Shown: positions 12,196-23,483, numbered from the stretch's first letter. The stretch: 64,000 nt of DNA from Pseudevernia furfuracea (GCA_022315425.1 JAIUPT010000033.1:1736001-1800000); one strand, 5' to 3'. Translations and numbers: made by a program. The notes: generated from the sequence alone by a model not told the origin.

Positions 12196-12376
12196 TGTTA
12201 CGGCCGTACCCTGCATCCCTTGACACCGGCTAGACGCTAGGCCCATGGGAGCCTAGCCTAGCCTTGGCGGAGGCCTTGCCTCCTACATATACAGAGCCTC
12301 CCTCCTAGATAGTTCGGTAGACTCTTTATCCTCGTCTACTCATACCCCTATGATCCTTCTAGGCCTGGTCCTGACA
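12196..12376 (+). repeat. GagLTR-A 3' LTR
   Basis: 181 bp, apparently identical to the 5' LTR, preceded by a polypurine run. Confidence 0.9.
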
Positions 12377-12701
12377 AGCAGAGGGAGTCATTGAACTGAG
12401 CACCAGGGGGAGTCACTGTGCAGAATACTCGTCTAGGGACTTCAAAATGGCTCAAATTCTCCAGAAACGACATCAGGCTTATCGATAAGCTCCATATCTC
12501 ACTATTCTATATGTAATCTTCTCACTGGTTCGATATCAGTATTCTTCAGCTCAGGAGTCTCTTTCTCGACAACTATCTTACTAATTCTGATTATTGACGG
12601 CTTCGAAAGATCGTCTACACTGTCACTATCTTCGATACATGTCTGCTTGCGATTCGGATATTACTGTCGTTGTTGGTGGCTAGATGCTGTTCGAGAGGGA
12701 G

Positions 12702-12829
12702 TGTTAGAAAATGTGACAAATAGCCCTACTAGCTAGTGGCTTGACACGACACTCATATACATGTATTCTACCTTCCTACATAGACACTTCCTAGTTCACT
12801 CAATATCAGTCGTCTAGACCCTCTTTATT
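12702..12829 (+). repeat. Right LTR of Copia-type element
   Basis: It starts TGTTAGAAAATGTG after the purine-rich GAGAGGGAG and matches 1505-1630. The final CAACA seen at the left LTR is lost at the junction with the 29-bp flank repeat. Confidence 0.7.
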
Positions 12830-13110
12830 GTATTCTTCTCCATGTCAAACCTAGAGAACAAATCCCTTAGCAACAGGGTTCCCATCGTACTCCAGCCTAA
12901 AGTGAATCTCGTAAAATCTCTTCCGTGGCTCTATCACCCCATTCATCAATATGAACCACGTATCGATTGCTTGCTTCCATGTCGGCTGCCTAGACTAGCC
13001 ATCGATGCCGTCAACAACTACATAAACGTGCTCCGATTGACTGGCTCTGCTTCACTCATGATCGTTTCAATGAACCTACAGATCTGAGCCACTTGCAACT
13101 GCCATCGGCA
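12827..13110 (-). pseudogene. Right piece of a decayed host gene at the Copia-type insertion site
   Basis: The minus strand (13048 down to 12860) reads SEHVYVVVDGIDG, a TAG, then a stretch with IDTWFILMNGVIEPRK and IHFRLEYDGNPVAKGF. This has the regular hydrophobic pattern of a real protein but carries a stop and an apparent frameshift just before the 29-bp repeat. The matching 3' part is at 1340-1510. I do not recognise the family. It was a gene before or when the element inserted and is now dead. Confidence 0.4.
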
Positions 13111-13439
13111 TTGACGGCTAATATGGCAAGTTTGAAGAGACTTGGCTTGCACGCTATACGACTAAGATATTGAGGTGCGTGGAGTTAGCCCAGGGAGCTA
13201 GTCGTTCCTAGGGTGAGGTACCTACTCGGCTCCTAATGCCACTGTCAAAAAGTCAGCAGGCTAACCCAAATGAGCACAGCGATATTTTGTTATTATTATG
13301 TTACAAGTAATAGGCCCACGAATTAAATTCGTGAAAAGTAACCGGCGGAAGCAATATTATCCGATCTCGAACGCATTTTACGCAGAGATTCTCGCCATTG
13401 AAGAATCCCAGAGCGTTCACTATCTTGAGGTAACAGTAA
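13111..13439. other. Spacer between nest A and nest B
   Basis: About 330 bp with no convincing gene. Its right end, GTAACAGTAA (13430-13439), also occurs just outside the other end of the DNA transposon (24788-24797), so this is probably pre-insertion genomic sequence. Confidence 0.4.
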
Positions 13440-13485
13440 GTTCACCGGGATATGCACGATCCTGGGATATGCACGTTAGGGTTAG
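13440..13485 (+). repeat. Left terminal inverted repeat of the Fot1/pogo-type element
   Basis: 46 bp beginning GTTCACCGGGATATGCACG. It contains two copies of GGGATATGCACG (13447-13458 and 13464-13475, 17-bp period) and then TTAGGGTTAG. Confidence 0.85.
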
Positions 13486-13851
13486 AACTTATCAACATTC
13501 AAATGCCTACATCGCACCAAAATTCTATGGCAACTCCGCATAATCATGTTGAATAATATTGTTATGTCTCCGACAGCTACTTTCGTACCTTGTCTATTAT
13601 AAGTCTATCACGAGTTGATTTTCGAATCTTCGAAACAGTCTCTTCCTCAGTCTCTTTCTCAACTACTTTCTATATCACTGTAACAGTCTTATCACCTCTA
13701 TCTCTTTCATCTCTTTCACCTCTTTTATCTCTTACGATATCTCTTGCGATATCTCTTTCACCTCTGTTATTTCTTTGTGATTGCTATTTTGATGAAGAGA
13801 GATCTAATAGAGAGAGTATTAATGAAATCTGAGAGTCTAACAGAGGTAAAG

Positions 13852-14125
13852 TGTAAGGGCCATGAGGTCTCTAGGCATGAGGCGGCCTGTCAGAAGTCCA
13901 GGAATCCAACATACATCTAGGCCAGATCCGGGAGACTATCCCTCTGGTGCAGCTGTGCGGCTGTGCGGCTATAGCAGTCGCATAGTAAGTTTGCTTGGCA
14001 TGGGGGTGCACTCTCCCCTGCTAAATATGCTGCCTCTGAGGACTCCCACCGAGTTCCTCAGAATTCAGTCTATCTAGTGACCAATCCATCTGTTACTCAC
14101 TCACGCATGTCTAGACCTCGTTACA
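13852..14125 (+). repeat. Gypsy-2 5' LTR
   Basis: 274 bp, TGTAAGGGCC...CTCGTTACA. Confidence 0.92.
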
Positions 14126-14275
14126 TTTCTGAATCCTGTAACTCTCGCTATCGTCGACACGATAGTAAGAGAGATGTGCCCGTTTGATAACAATATCACT
14201 TTCGTGACTCGCTGTCACCTCTATCTATCTCTTAATTGACGTCGACGTCGAGTCAGTCAATTTCGAATTATTTAG

Positions 14276-15523
14276 ATGACTTCTGCAGCAGAATTACGAT
14301 CGAGACAGCAGATATCGAATTTCGAAGAGGAACAAAAAGCACTAGCGAATAACATCAATGCTAACGAAGAAGAATCTAATGGGGTTACTTCAAAGACAAG
14401 CGAAGAAGATGATCATGACGATATTGACTCACACACGAACGAGTCAGCAGAAACGATGTTAGACCCAAGAAAGCTTACAATATTTCGGGTCTATCAAGCG
14501 CACGCGGAGGAGTTTGTAGCATATCAGACAAATCAAGCGTTGTCACGTCGTCGACAAGCGTCACTGAGTTACGAGACTCAGAGGATGTCAAAGAGACAGA
14601 CATCAAATCTCAAAGCGAAAGATCCAGCGTTATACAAGGGAGTCAGCCCAGCGAAATTGAACGAGTTCATTTACGAGTGTGAGCGACAATTCGCTTCCAG
14701 AGATTTCCAGAGTGAGAAGATTCAGAAAGGTGTTACATTAATGAATCAGTCGCAATTGCGAGAGAAGACTATCAAGAAGATCGTCTATGCTACCGATTTT
14801 CTTGAGAGTACGCCTAGAATCGATTGAAGATTTTGATTGCTTCAGAATTCAGGGGGAGCGACGTCATGAACGCATTTTAAGACGCTATTGTTCGAATTTC
14901 TGAAGGGGGACAAGAAGAAAGCATATCTTGAGGCGAATAAGAAGTTGTTAGCTGCGAAGCAGAGAAAAGGCGACATCATCAATGCTTTTCATGAATATGC
15001 TTACAAGTTACACATTCGTCTTAGAGCTCTAGATTCGGCGCAGACTATAACGAATCGATAGTTCTTTAACTTCATCCGAGCGCGAATACTACCGAATCAT
15101 CGAGTCGAGCTAGATAAGCTCATAATTGAATCAAGAACGATTCAAGAATTGTTAACTCAAAGACGCAAATATGAGAGAGCTGCGAAAACTCATATAAAGC
15201 AGAATGAAGACAGCAGATCTCATTCTAAGTTATCTTCGAAATCACAGAACTCGAAGAAAAACAACAAGTCGGGCCGAACAGGTAAATCAGATTAGAAGAA
15301 TCGTAACGAGATCTTAGAGCAGACAAAGATCTCTCGCAAAAAGGAGAATAAGTCTACTTTTGTTATATACAAAGACAAGCTAACAGATAAGGTCAGGGAA
15401 CGTCGTTTCAAGAACAAGACTTGCTACAAGTGTGATATGTCTGATCATCGAACTGCTGAATGCACCGTCAAGGAACAAGTTATGTTCGACTCGCTCAAGA
15501 TGCTCGAAGCGACAAAAAACTAG
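14276..15523 (+). pseudogene. Gypsy-2 gag, interrupted by stops
   Basis: The frame starts at ATG 14276 and is open for 183 residues, with a Glu/Asp-rich start and a basic middle. It continues in the same frame past TGA/TAG codons (mostly at likely Trp sites) through a capsid-like segment to the zinc knuckle CYKCDMSDHRTAEC (about 15422-15463, C-X2-C-X4-H-X4-C). It ends at TAG 15521-15523, immediately after the slippery heptamer. Confidence 0.8.
15514..15523 (+). promoter_or_regulatory. Programmed -1 frameshift site between gag and pol
   Basis: In the gag frame the codons are ACA AAA AAC TAG, giving the canonical X XXY YYZ heptamer A AAA AAC directly before the gag stop. Slipping back one base enters the pol frame (KKLVGAV...). 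The same site is kept at 3715-3724 in Gypsy-1. Confidence 0.7.
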
Positions 15524-18500
15524 TGGGCGCAGTGACGACTCCGAACACTATGTCTATACGAGAAGTGAGAACAGCTCCCTCCGTCGATGAATTCGAATCA
15601 ATAAACATCTCGTCGAGCAATGACGATTCGAGTCGAACAGTCGAATTAGTCAAATTAAGCTTCGAGTCGAACGTCGAATCGAGCACCTCCCTACCTATCA
15701 AGACAGAACCCATTGTTAACGCAAGGGTATGAGCGACCAAGGTTCAGACTATACAGCAGCGGATCAAGAAACTATCAAAGATGAACAGTCTGTTCATCAA
15801 GAACACTCTAATATAAAACGCGAGAGATAAGATCAACACTTTCAGTGCACTGGCTGACAGTGATGCTGAAGTGAACATTATCAACCGTGTGACTGCAAGA
15901 AAGATGGGCTTATCGATGCTCAATATCAACATTGGGCTGAGTGCGATTCACGACAAGGCAGTTAAGACCTACGAAATGCACTATATCGAATTCCAGCAGA
16001 AGAACGAACAAGGTCGAGTTCGCTACTTTCAGAACACCTTTCTCGCTGCGGACATCGACACACGAATAATTCTTGATATGTCATGACTAACCATGGCGAA
16101 TCCCAACATTGATTGAGTCAAGAGATCTTTTCAGTGAAGAACTTACACTGCGACAGTAGCTCTGATGACTACGTGTCGAGTGAACATTATTAAGTCAGAG
16201 AATTTTGCTGAGCTTGCTATTAACAAGGACGCAGACTGTTTCGCTATACACGTAAGTCAAGTAATAAGCGCAAACGAACCTTCGATGCATCAAGACCGTC
16301 AAGATCACATTGCTCGAGCAAACGTTACTAGGACTGTGAATCTACCTCCTAAGTATATTAAGTACTTCGATATCTTTTCTAACAGTGATGCTGCAGAGTT
16401 ACCGAGTCACGGACCTGCGAACCATATCATCGATCTTATAGACGAGAAACAACCGCCGTACGGCTCTATCTACAGTCTGAACGAAGTAGAGCTGAACACC
16501 TTAAGGGGTTACATCGAGACCAATCTGACGAACGATTTCATACGGTCAAGCACGTCCCCGACGGGATCTCCCATCCTTTTTGTGAAAAAGCCTGGCGGAG
16601 ATCTGCGCCTATGTGTGAACTATCGAGAACTGAATATGATTACGATAAAGAACCGTTATCCCCTTTCTCTTGTTAACGAGTCGATTAATCGTCTGACTAT
16701 GATCAAAAGATACACACAGTTGAATCTCATCGCTACATATCATCGTCTTCGCATCAGAAAGGGTGATGAATGAAAGACTACGTTCAGAACACGTTATGAT
16801 CACTTTGAGTATCAAGTCTTGCCGTTTGGGCTGACAAATGCCCCTGCAACTTTTCAAGCGTACATTAATCAAGCATTAACTAAGAAGCTAGATGTCTTCT
16901 GTATTGTTTACCTTGATGATATTCTCATTTACACGCAAGACATAGATGCGAAGCACGTCGAGACTGTAAAGTGGGTTCTGAACAAATTGAAGCAACACGA
17001 GCTGTTCGTCAATCTTCAGAAATGTCGTTTCAGCACAGATGAGGTGCACTTTCTGAGATATGTTATCGCTCCGTCGAGGGTTAGCATAAAGAAAGATCGA
17101 ATACAGTCAGTCAGGAACTAACCGAAGCTGAAGTCTGTACGAGACATTCAGATATTCGTGAGCTTTGCGAATTTTTATCGCAGATTCATACGTGGGTTCA
17201 GTAAGATCGCTGCTTCACTTACGAAGTTGATCAAGGTCAACGTCCAAGAGAGATCGAGCTCTAATAGAGTAGTCTCTAACGCTCAGCAGAATACGCGAGT
17301 CGCATTCGAGCGTACGAAGTCAAATGGAAAAAACTCGCAGAGTTCATTTGTGCTTACACCTGAGACAAAGAAAGCTTTCGAGAAGTTGAAAATGACCTTC
17401 ACGACCGCACCGATCCTACGGCATTTTAATCCTAAGCTGTCAATAAGAATTAAGACTGATACGTCGAACTATGTCATTGATGATATCCTGAGCCAGTTGC
17501 ACGATGAATTGTGACACTCAGTAGCCTACTATTCACGTAAACAAATACCGACGAAGACGCGATATGACGTTCATAACAAAGAGCTATTAGCTATCATGGA
17601 GTCGTTTAAACACTAACGTCACTACTGCGAGAGTAGTAGACACAAGATCAAGATCTTGACAGATCATCATAATCTCAAGAGATTTATAAGCACTACGCGA
17701 CTGAATAGCCGTCAGATTCGTTGAGCGCAGAAGCTGAGTCGCTACGATTTTGCCATCGAATATCGTCAGGGAAAACACAATCTCGCGAATTCACTCAGTC
17801 GGATCCCTGACTACGAGCAAGATAATAATACTGCGAAACGCGAGAACTATCAATTGCTGAGCGAGCTGAAGCAGACGTTACGTGATTTTCGTGCTGTGAA
17901 AAGATCGGCCTTCATGACTAATTGCTTTCAAATGCTTATCGCTGAAACCCATGGGATACCTAATACATGTAAGCAGTGAGCACGCATTCGTGTCACTGTT
18001 ACAGCAGAAGACCCCGCAGAGAATATTATAAACGATCAGTCGTTCGACGATATGCTCGTAAAGCTGACTCGTGAAGATGATCATACAAAGAAGATATTGA
18101 AACAGCTGAAGCAGTCTGTTATCAACTCTCTAAGCGGCCTGAGCGGTCAATTCTACAATCATGTCGATGAACGACTATATTATGAAGGGAAGATCTATAT
18201 CTCTGCGACGCTACGAGATGTGATTCTCGATCGATATCACGATGCTTCTCTGACAGGTTATTTCGATGCTGAAAAGACTCAGACACTAATTCAACGTAAG
18301 TACTTCTGGTCGAAGCTTACAAGGGATATGGGCGAGCACGTTACATCGTGTTCTGTGTGCGCTATGACCAAGTCGTCTAGGCATAAGCCGTATAATAAGT
18401 TGATATTATTGTCGACTCCTACTCATAAGTGAAAGAACATCTCATTGAACTTCGTTACTGAACTGCCGCCCTCCAAGAACTGACGTGGTCACATCTACGA

Positions 18501-19629
18501 TTCGATTCTAATAATTGTGAACCGTCTCACGAAGATATCACATTATATAGTAGTGGACAAGACGCTCGACGCGAAGTAGTTCGCACAAGTGCTGATCGAG
18601 AATCTGATAAAATATCATGAACTACCTGACTCAATAGTAACGAACCGTGAGTCGCTATTCACCTCTCAGTTCTGATCTAGTCTTATATACTTTCTGAGGA
18701 TGAAGCGGCGCTTGTCGACTGCATTTCACCCTCAGACCGATGGCCAGACTAAGCGACAAAACAGTATCATGAAACAATACTTACGAGCCTTCGTCTGCTG
18801 AAAGCAGGACGATTGAGTGACATGGTTATCAATCGCGGAGTTTGCGTACAATAACGCAAAGAACTCAGTTACTGACATATCGCCTTTTGAGACTAACTTG
18901 GGCTACAGCCTCAGAATGTCATAAGACGAGAATATCGATTCGAAATCTCGCTCGCAGACTGCAGTTGACAACGCAAAGCATCTATTTACACTCATGAGTG
19001 TCTATAAAGATGCGATCTTAACTACTCAGCAGTCACAGATCGAGTACGCGAATAAACATCGCAAGTCACGAGACTACAAAGTAGGTGACTTGATATGATT
19101 GAACATCAAATACCTTAAGACCAAGCGAAACAGAAAGCTGGAATTCAAAAACTTCGGTCCATTCCTTATCACAGACGTCATCGGTTCACAGTCCTATCGA
19201 CTCGAGTTGTCGAGCGACTGGCGAATTCACAACGTCTTTCATGTGTTCTTGCTGAAAAAGAACTCCTCAAAACAGGAAGAGGTAAGCCAAAGCCTAGAGA
19301 ACATGGAATTCGACGAAGGCGATACACATGACTACGTGATCGCTGGCGTTGTGAATAGTGCAGTTTTTGAACCAGGCGAGGATGGCAAGGCAGGAGGCCT
19401 ATACTATCAAGTTCACTGGGAAGAATATCCTGACTCAGAGAATACATGGGAACCCTACGAGGGAGTCTCTCATCTACGGAAGTTGTTAAATAAGTTCCAT
19501 AAGAAGCACCCTAACAAGCCTACAGCCGAATCAGTGATCACCGAAAGAAAGTCACAACGACGTGTTTCAAAGAGATCTGCGTCGAAGAACAAGGGCAAGA
19601 GTATAGAAGAAAGCGTTGAACATCCGTGA
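15517..19629 (+). pseudogene. Gypsy-2 pol with C-terminal chromodomain, interrupted by stops
   Basis: All segments lie in one frame. A protease remnant is near 15845-15900 (DSDAEVN, with Asp where Gly is usual in D-[ST]-G). Reverse transcriptase spans about 16530-17060 with VLPFGLTNAPATF and the catalytic YLDD at about 16909-16920. RNase H lies around 17430-17800. Integrase follows, with an HHCC-like zinc region (CSVCAMTKSSRH near 18347-18380) and a core to about 18960. At about 19340-19500 is a chromodomain (YYQVHWEEYP and NTWEP). The Lys/Arg-rich tail ends at TGA 19627. Roughly a dozen stops interrupt it, mostly at conserved Trp positions. Confidence 0.85.
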
Positions 19630-19927
19630 CAGTGCTGCAAACGGCAGTACTCTTTTGTTCATTTTCCTACCTAACGAGGAGATTTTATGATTTTAACGAG
19701 GCTAGCTCAGACATTGTATAAGACGAAAGAATAGAAGTTCGAACGATATCGATTCGACTGATTGACTCGAACTCTGAATCGAATGGATTTCAATTACTTG
19801 ACGTTCGTCTGATGTTTGCTGACGCATTGTGGCATGGCTGCAATGAGGTATCGATATACGACATGCTATTGTTCTTTTTTTGGGCTTGCTACCTCACAGG
19901 AGCTCGTCTTTGAAAAGGGGGGATAAT

Positions 19928-20201
19928 TGTAAGGGCCATGAGGTCTCTAGGCATGAGGCGGCCTGTCAGAAGTCCAGGAATCCAACATACATCTAGGCCA
20001 GATCCGGGAGACTATCCCTCTGGTGCAGCTGTGCGGCTGTGCGGCTATAGCAGTCGCATAGTAAGTTTGCTTGGCATGGGGGTGCACTCTCCCCTGCTAA
20101 ATATGCTGCCTCTGAGGACTCCCACCGAGTTCCTCAGGATTCAGTCTATCTAGTAACCAATCCATCTGTTACTCACTCACGCATGCCTAGACCCCGTTAC
20201 A
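19928..20201 (+). repeat. Gypsy-2 3' LTR
   Basis: 274 bp, preceded by the purine-rich AAAAGGGGGGATAAT. Confidence 0.92.
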
Positions 20202-21051
20202 TAAAGTAGCGATGTTTTTTTTGACTGAGCTAGTCTTCTTCTTGACTGAACTTCTTGTCTTTGATTCAGCAAAAAGAGACGATCTCAGATGACATATACT
20301 TTTGAATTACTTCTCAAATTGCTTATCAGTCTTAAGTTACTATCGTTGATTCACAGTCTTCTTATTCAAAAAATAAGCTTATCTTAAGTGTGCTTGTTCA
20401 CGTTCAGCCCTCTTCTTCTTTCGCTTATCTATCTTAACAAGATCATTATTAATAGATTTCAGAAGAATATTGTTTATCAGCGCGGAATTGTATGCTTTCT
20501 CAAGCTTTTCTGATAGTGTGAGATCAGGATTTTCAGCCTTGATTTGTTACATCAGTTAATTGACTTGCTACATGTTTGTCGAGGTAAAAGTCACAGAAAT
20601 AGAGTCACCATTAAATACTGTGACTATCATATCTGGTGAAGATGTGCTAGACCGTGATTCTGGAATTTGAAGTCTCAACTTGTCAAAAACAATCTTGGAA
20701 TTGATCGGAAAAAGCTCACTCTTTTGTCATGCATATCGAATATTCTTCTCTGTTGCGATATTCTTTCTAACCATTTGAATAAACTAAATAAAGTCACATT
20801 TGTTCATTTTATAGCCTTCGCCATATCGTGTCTTCTTCTCTAAATGCTTACGATATGTCGTTGACAATGACTGAAAAAATTCAACATCAAGTGACTAAAG
20901 AATATATGTGATATGGGGAGACAAGCATAGCAGAACAATGTCTTTGTTAAGACAGAAAACGATGACTTTAGTGCTGATATGAAAGGCATGCCCATCAAGT
21001 ATGAGAAGGCGATATTGTCCTTTCAGAGTTCTTCGAGTTTGAGGCTCAAAG

Positions 21052-21233
21052 TGTCAGGACCAGGCCTAGAAGGATCATAGGGGTATGAGTAGACGAGGAT
21101 AAAGAGTCTACCGAACTATCTAGGAGGGAGGCTCTGTATATGTAGGAGGCAAGGCCTCCGCCAAGGCTAGGCTAGGCTCCAATGGGCCTAGCGCCTAGCC
21201 GGTGTCAAGGAGATGCAGGGTACGGCCGTAACA
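21052..21233 (-). repeat. GagLTR-B 3' LTR
   Basis: 182 bp in reverse orientation, followed by the run CTACCCCCCCCCCG, the reverse complement of a polypurine tract. Confidence 0.88.
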
Positions 21234-22015
21234 CTACCCCCCCCCCGAAGAAGCGCTGGTCCCCAGTGCGGTAGACAGGTGTGTGCCCCCGAAAGAAAAG
21301 AAGAAGAAAAAACAAACGCCATGTATGCTTGGTTGCTGAAAAATCATAGAAAACAAAGAACTTTTGGCCCTAGCGCTCGCTTTCTCGGTGACTCTAGCGG
21401 TGAATTTCCGGCGGTGACATCTTTGGCGATGCCATGTCGCTAGCGTGACGTCATGCGGTGGCAGGGGTTCTGGAATGGCCTTCATTGACGAAGAATTGAA
21501 GAAATGGTGGCCAAGAAGGTGTTTTGCCCTGCAGCAGCCATTTGATATTCGAATTTCGGGCAGAGAAGAAATCCAAAAATGAAGGCCTGTGATTGGCTGA
21601 GGCCTTCCGAACCGCTCGAACCTTAAACCTTAATTCAATATCAAATGGGTTTTTGGCGCTGGCGCAGTCTTCTCCTTGAGACCAAATCCAGCGAGGGCGA
21701 CGACGTCATCAACAACAAGCTTCGGGCCTTCGGCTATGACGTCGTCGATAATTATAAACTATAGCTCGAGGGGAGACGAAGAAGATAGCTGTCATATGAC
21801 GTTGTTGTTAAGTAATTAGTCGCTGAGCATTCGAATTTGCTTAAGTGAAAAATGAGTCTTGACGCTTTTCTGAAATGGTCTGGAACCGCTCAAAAACATC
21901 ATGTCCGAGGTTTAATCGAATCGCATGTTGATTTGAGCGCGCTAGGCCAAATTCAGCCGCCCTATCAGTCAGCGGTTTTCAAAATAGGTGCTTGCGACTG
22001 GTTCTGACACTGTTG

Positions 22016-23146
22016 TCATAGATATCTCTGACATTTCAGATCGTATATTTCCTGAGTACTCAGTTCAACGATTGACGGTTTGTCGTGCTTCTGACTATAG
22101 GTTCAGTTTATTATAACAAGTTCGTCGTCTTCGTCCCATTGTGAAAGTTCATGAAAGTCGAGAGCAGGGTCTGAGCGTGCAATAATGACGTATTTGCCCT
22201 TCTTTGCGTAAGCCTCAGCTTTTGCTTTAGCGTATTGCTCGGCGAATCTCGCTGCTTTCCTCTCAGCCAGATCCTCAGCAAATTGTTAATAATGAAGTTG
22301 TCTCATCATTATGTACGTCTTTAATTGAAGTTTTGTCTTCATTATGTAAGTGTCCAGGGCATCGTCTTGGTCAATAGAACGAAGCTCTGATTTTCTTGCG
22401 AGGTGTCTCATAAGATCAGCTTCGAAAGCATAACGACTAGCGGATTTCATGAAGGCCCTATAGAAGTCTAGAAAAGGTTGATTGCCTTGCGTCATTTTCT
22501 CGAAAGCACGCCAATTTGTGTCTTCAATAATGGGTAAAGGTACTTCGTATAAATCGACAAGATGATCTAGAAGTTCGTTGACGATAGAATAAGAACGATA
22601 TCGTCGTCTAATAGACACGTATTGACTTGCCTCTCCCCCGAGGCGTGCAATAATGTACGCAATCTTGAATGACTCGAGGGGATAGTGATCACCATTGTGG
22701 TCCAGTTTGTCCAGTATTCTCATTTTCCAGTCATCAAATTGAACGTGAGTATTGATGCCGGTGAAAACAGGTGGATCCGGTAGTCTTGGACTGAGTGCTG
22801 ATCTTGATGACTGTCTAGGAGGCGAGGGAGATCGCTGTCTCAGCGGTCTGAAATCTCGTGGTCGAGGGGGATGTGGAGGTCTCGAGATGTCAGGCTGCTG
22901 GGTATGATATCGCTGATAGAGATCCTCAGCAGACAAGGATCGCTGTACTCTTGGCATTCGGAGCGGAGGCGAATTTGGTGGTGAGAATTTGATATGTAGG
23001 TCTTCGAATGTAAGGTAGGGCTGGCCGCGGCGATATGTAGAGGAGTTTGACCGCGAATTAGGCTTAGAAGAAGAAGAAGAATTTCGACGTCGATGAGGCG
23101 GAATGTATTTGATAGAGGGAAATAGCTGAGCGGAGGAAGAAGCCAT
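22016..23146 (-). pseudogene. Gag of GagLTR-B, truncated by a CAA-to-TAA stop
   Basis: ATG at 23146. The frame is open for 286 residues, with the same Ser/Arg-rich start and the capsid-like domain (FDDWKMRILDKL, ARLGGEAS). It stops at TAA (22286-22288) where GagLTR-A has Gln in MRQLHYQQF. The remaining homologous sequence continues in frame to 22016 with one more stop, at a Trp codon of copy A. Confidence 0.8.
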
Positions 23147-23483
23147 TGTAGAGTTTTTGAGCTGCGGGATGCCGATTTTCTTTGTTTCCCACGCAACTTT
23201 TTTGTTTGTTAACCGTTTGACACCTCGCAAAGAAAGACTTGTTGCGGGGAAATTCGATAACGCGGAGCGGAGAAGGATTTCTTATGAAGGTGCTGTGAAG
23301 GCGTAATGGAGGTGTAATGAAGGTTCTTTCGAATGATGTAGGTGGTTTGTAATGTAATGTGGTGTCTGTATGGTAGAAATACCCAGTGTATTCTTTATCA
23401 GGCTCGGTCACTTGCTCCGAGCAGGAAGAAATAAGCCCGTCAATTCTCTTCGCCGGGTGGCGTACGAAGGAGACTCTTTATAA

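Larger units (their letters stand above)
9608..12376 (+). mobile_element. GagLTR-A: short gag-only LTR retrotransposon, recent insertion
   Basis: A 2769-bp element has two 181-bp LTRs (9608-9788, 12196-12376) that appear identical by eye and exact 5-bp target duplications AGCAG (9603-9607, 12377-12381). It sits in the 3' untranslated region of the Copia-type element. It has one intact gag-like frame (10240-11370) and about 0.8 kb of further sequence without coding potential. A polypurine run (GAGGGGGGGTAG) ends at the 3' LTR. No protease, reverse transcriptase, RNase H or integrase is present, so it should be non-autonomous (a terminal-repeat GAG element). A second copy lies at 21052-23665. 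Confidence 0.9.
1505..12829 (+). mobile_element. Gag-only Copia-type LTR element with two later elements inserted in it (nest A host)
   Basis: Two LTR copies of about 130 bp (1505-1636 and 12702-12829) flank a 5' leader, a gag-like frame and a short 3' region. Immediately after the left LTR is GGTTATGAGCCC, complementary to the anticodon arm of initiator tRNA-Met, the half-tRNA primer known from Copia-type elements. After removing Gypsy-1 (2053-8407) and GagLTR-A (9608-12376) with their target duplications, the element is about 2.2 kb. It contains gag but no protease, integrase or reverse transcriptase. The outermost LTR ends (TGT at the left, CAACA at the right) are missing, and both flanks share a 29-bp repeat. 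It is non-autonomous and damaged by point mutations. Confidence 0.75.
13852..20201 (+). mobile_element. Gypsy-2: Ty3/gypsy chromovirus, nearly complete but with nonsense mutations
   Basis: A 6350-bp element has 274-bp LTRs (13852-14125, 19928-20201) that differ at only about 4 sites, flanked by the target duplication TAAAG (13847-13851, 20202-20206). It inserted into the Fot1/pogo-type element. Gag and pol are in different frames linked by a -1 slippery site. Pol order is protease, reverse transcriptase, RNase H, integrase, chromodomain. Most interruptions are TGA/TAA/TAG at expected Trp positions, consistent with RIP acting after insertion. Sequence after the 5' LTR (TTTCTGAATCCTG) is not a classic TGG-type primer site. 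Confidence 0.92.
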
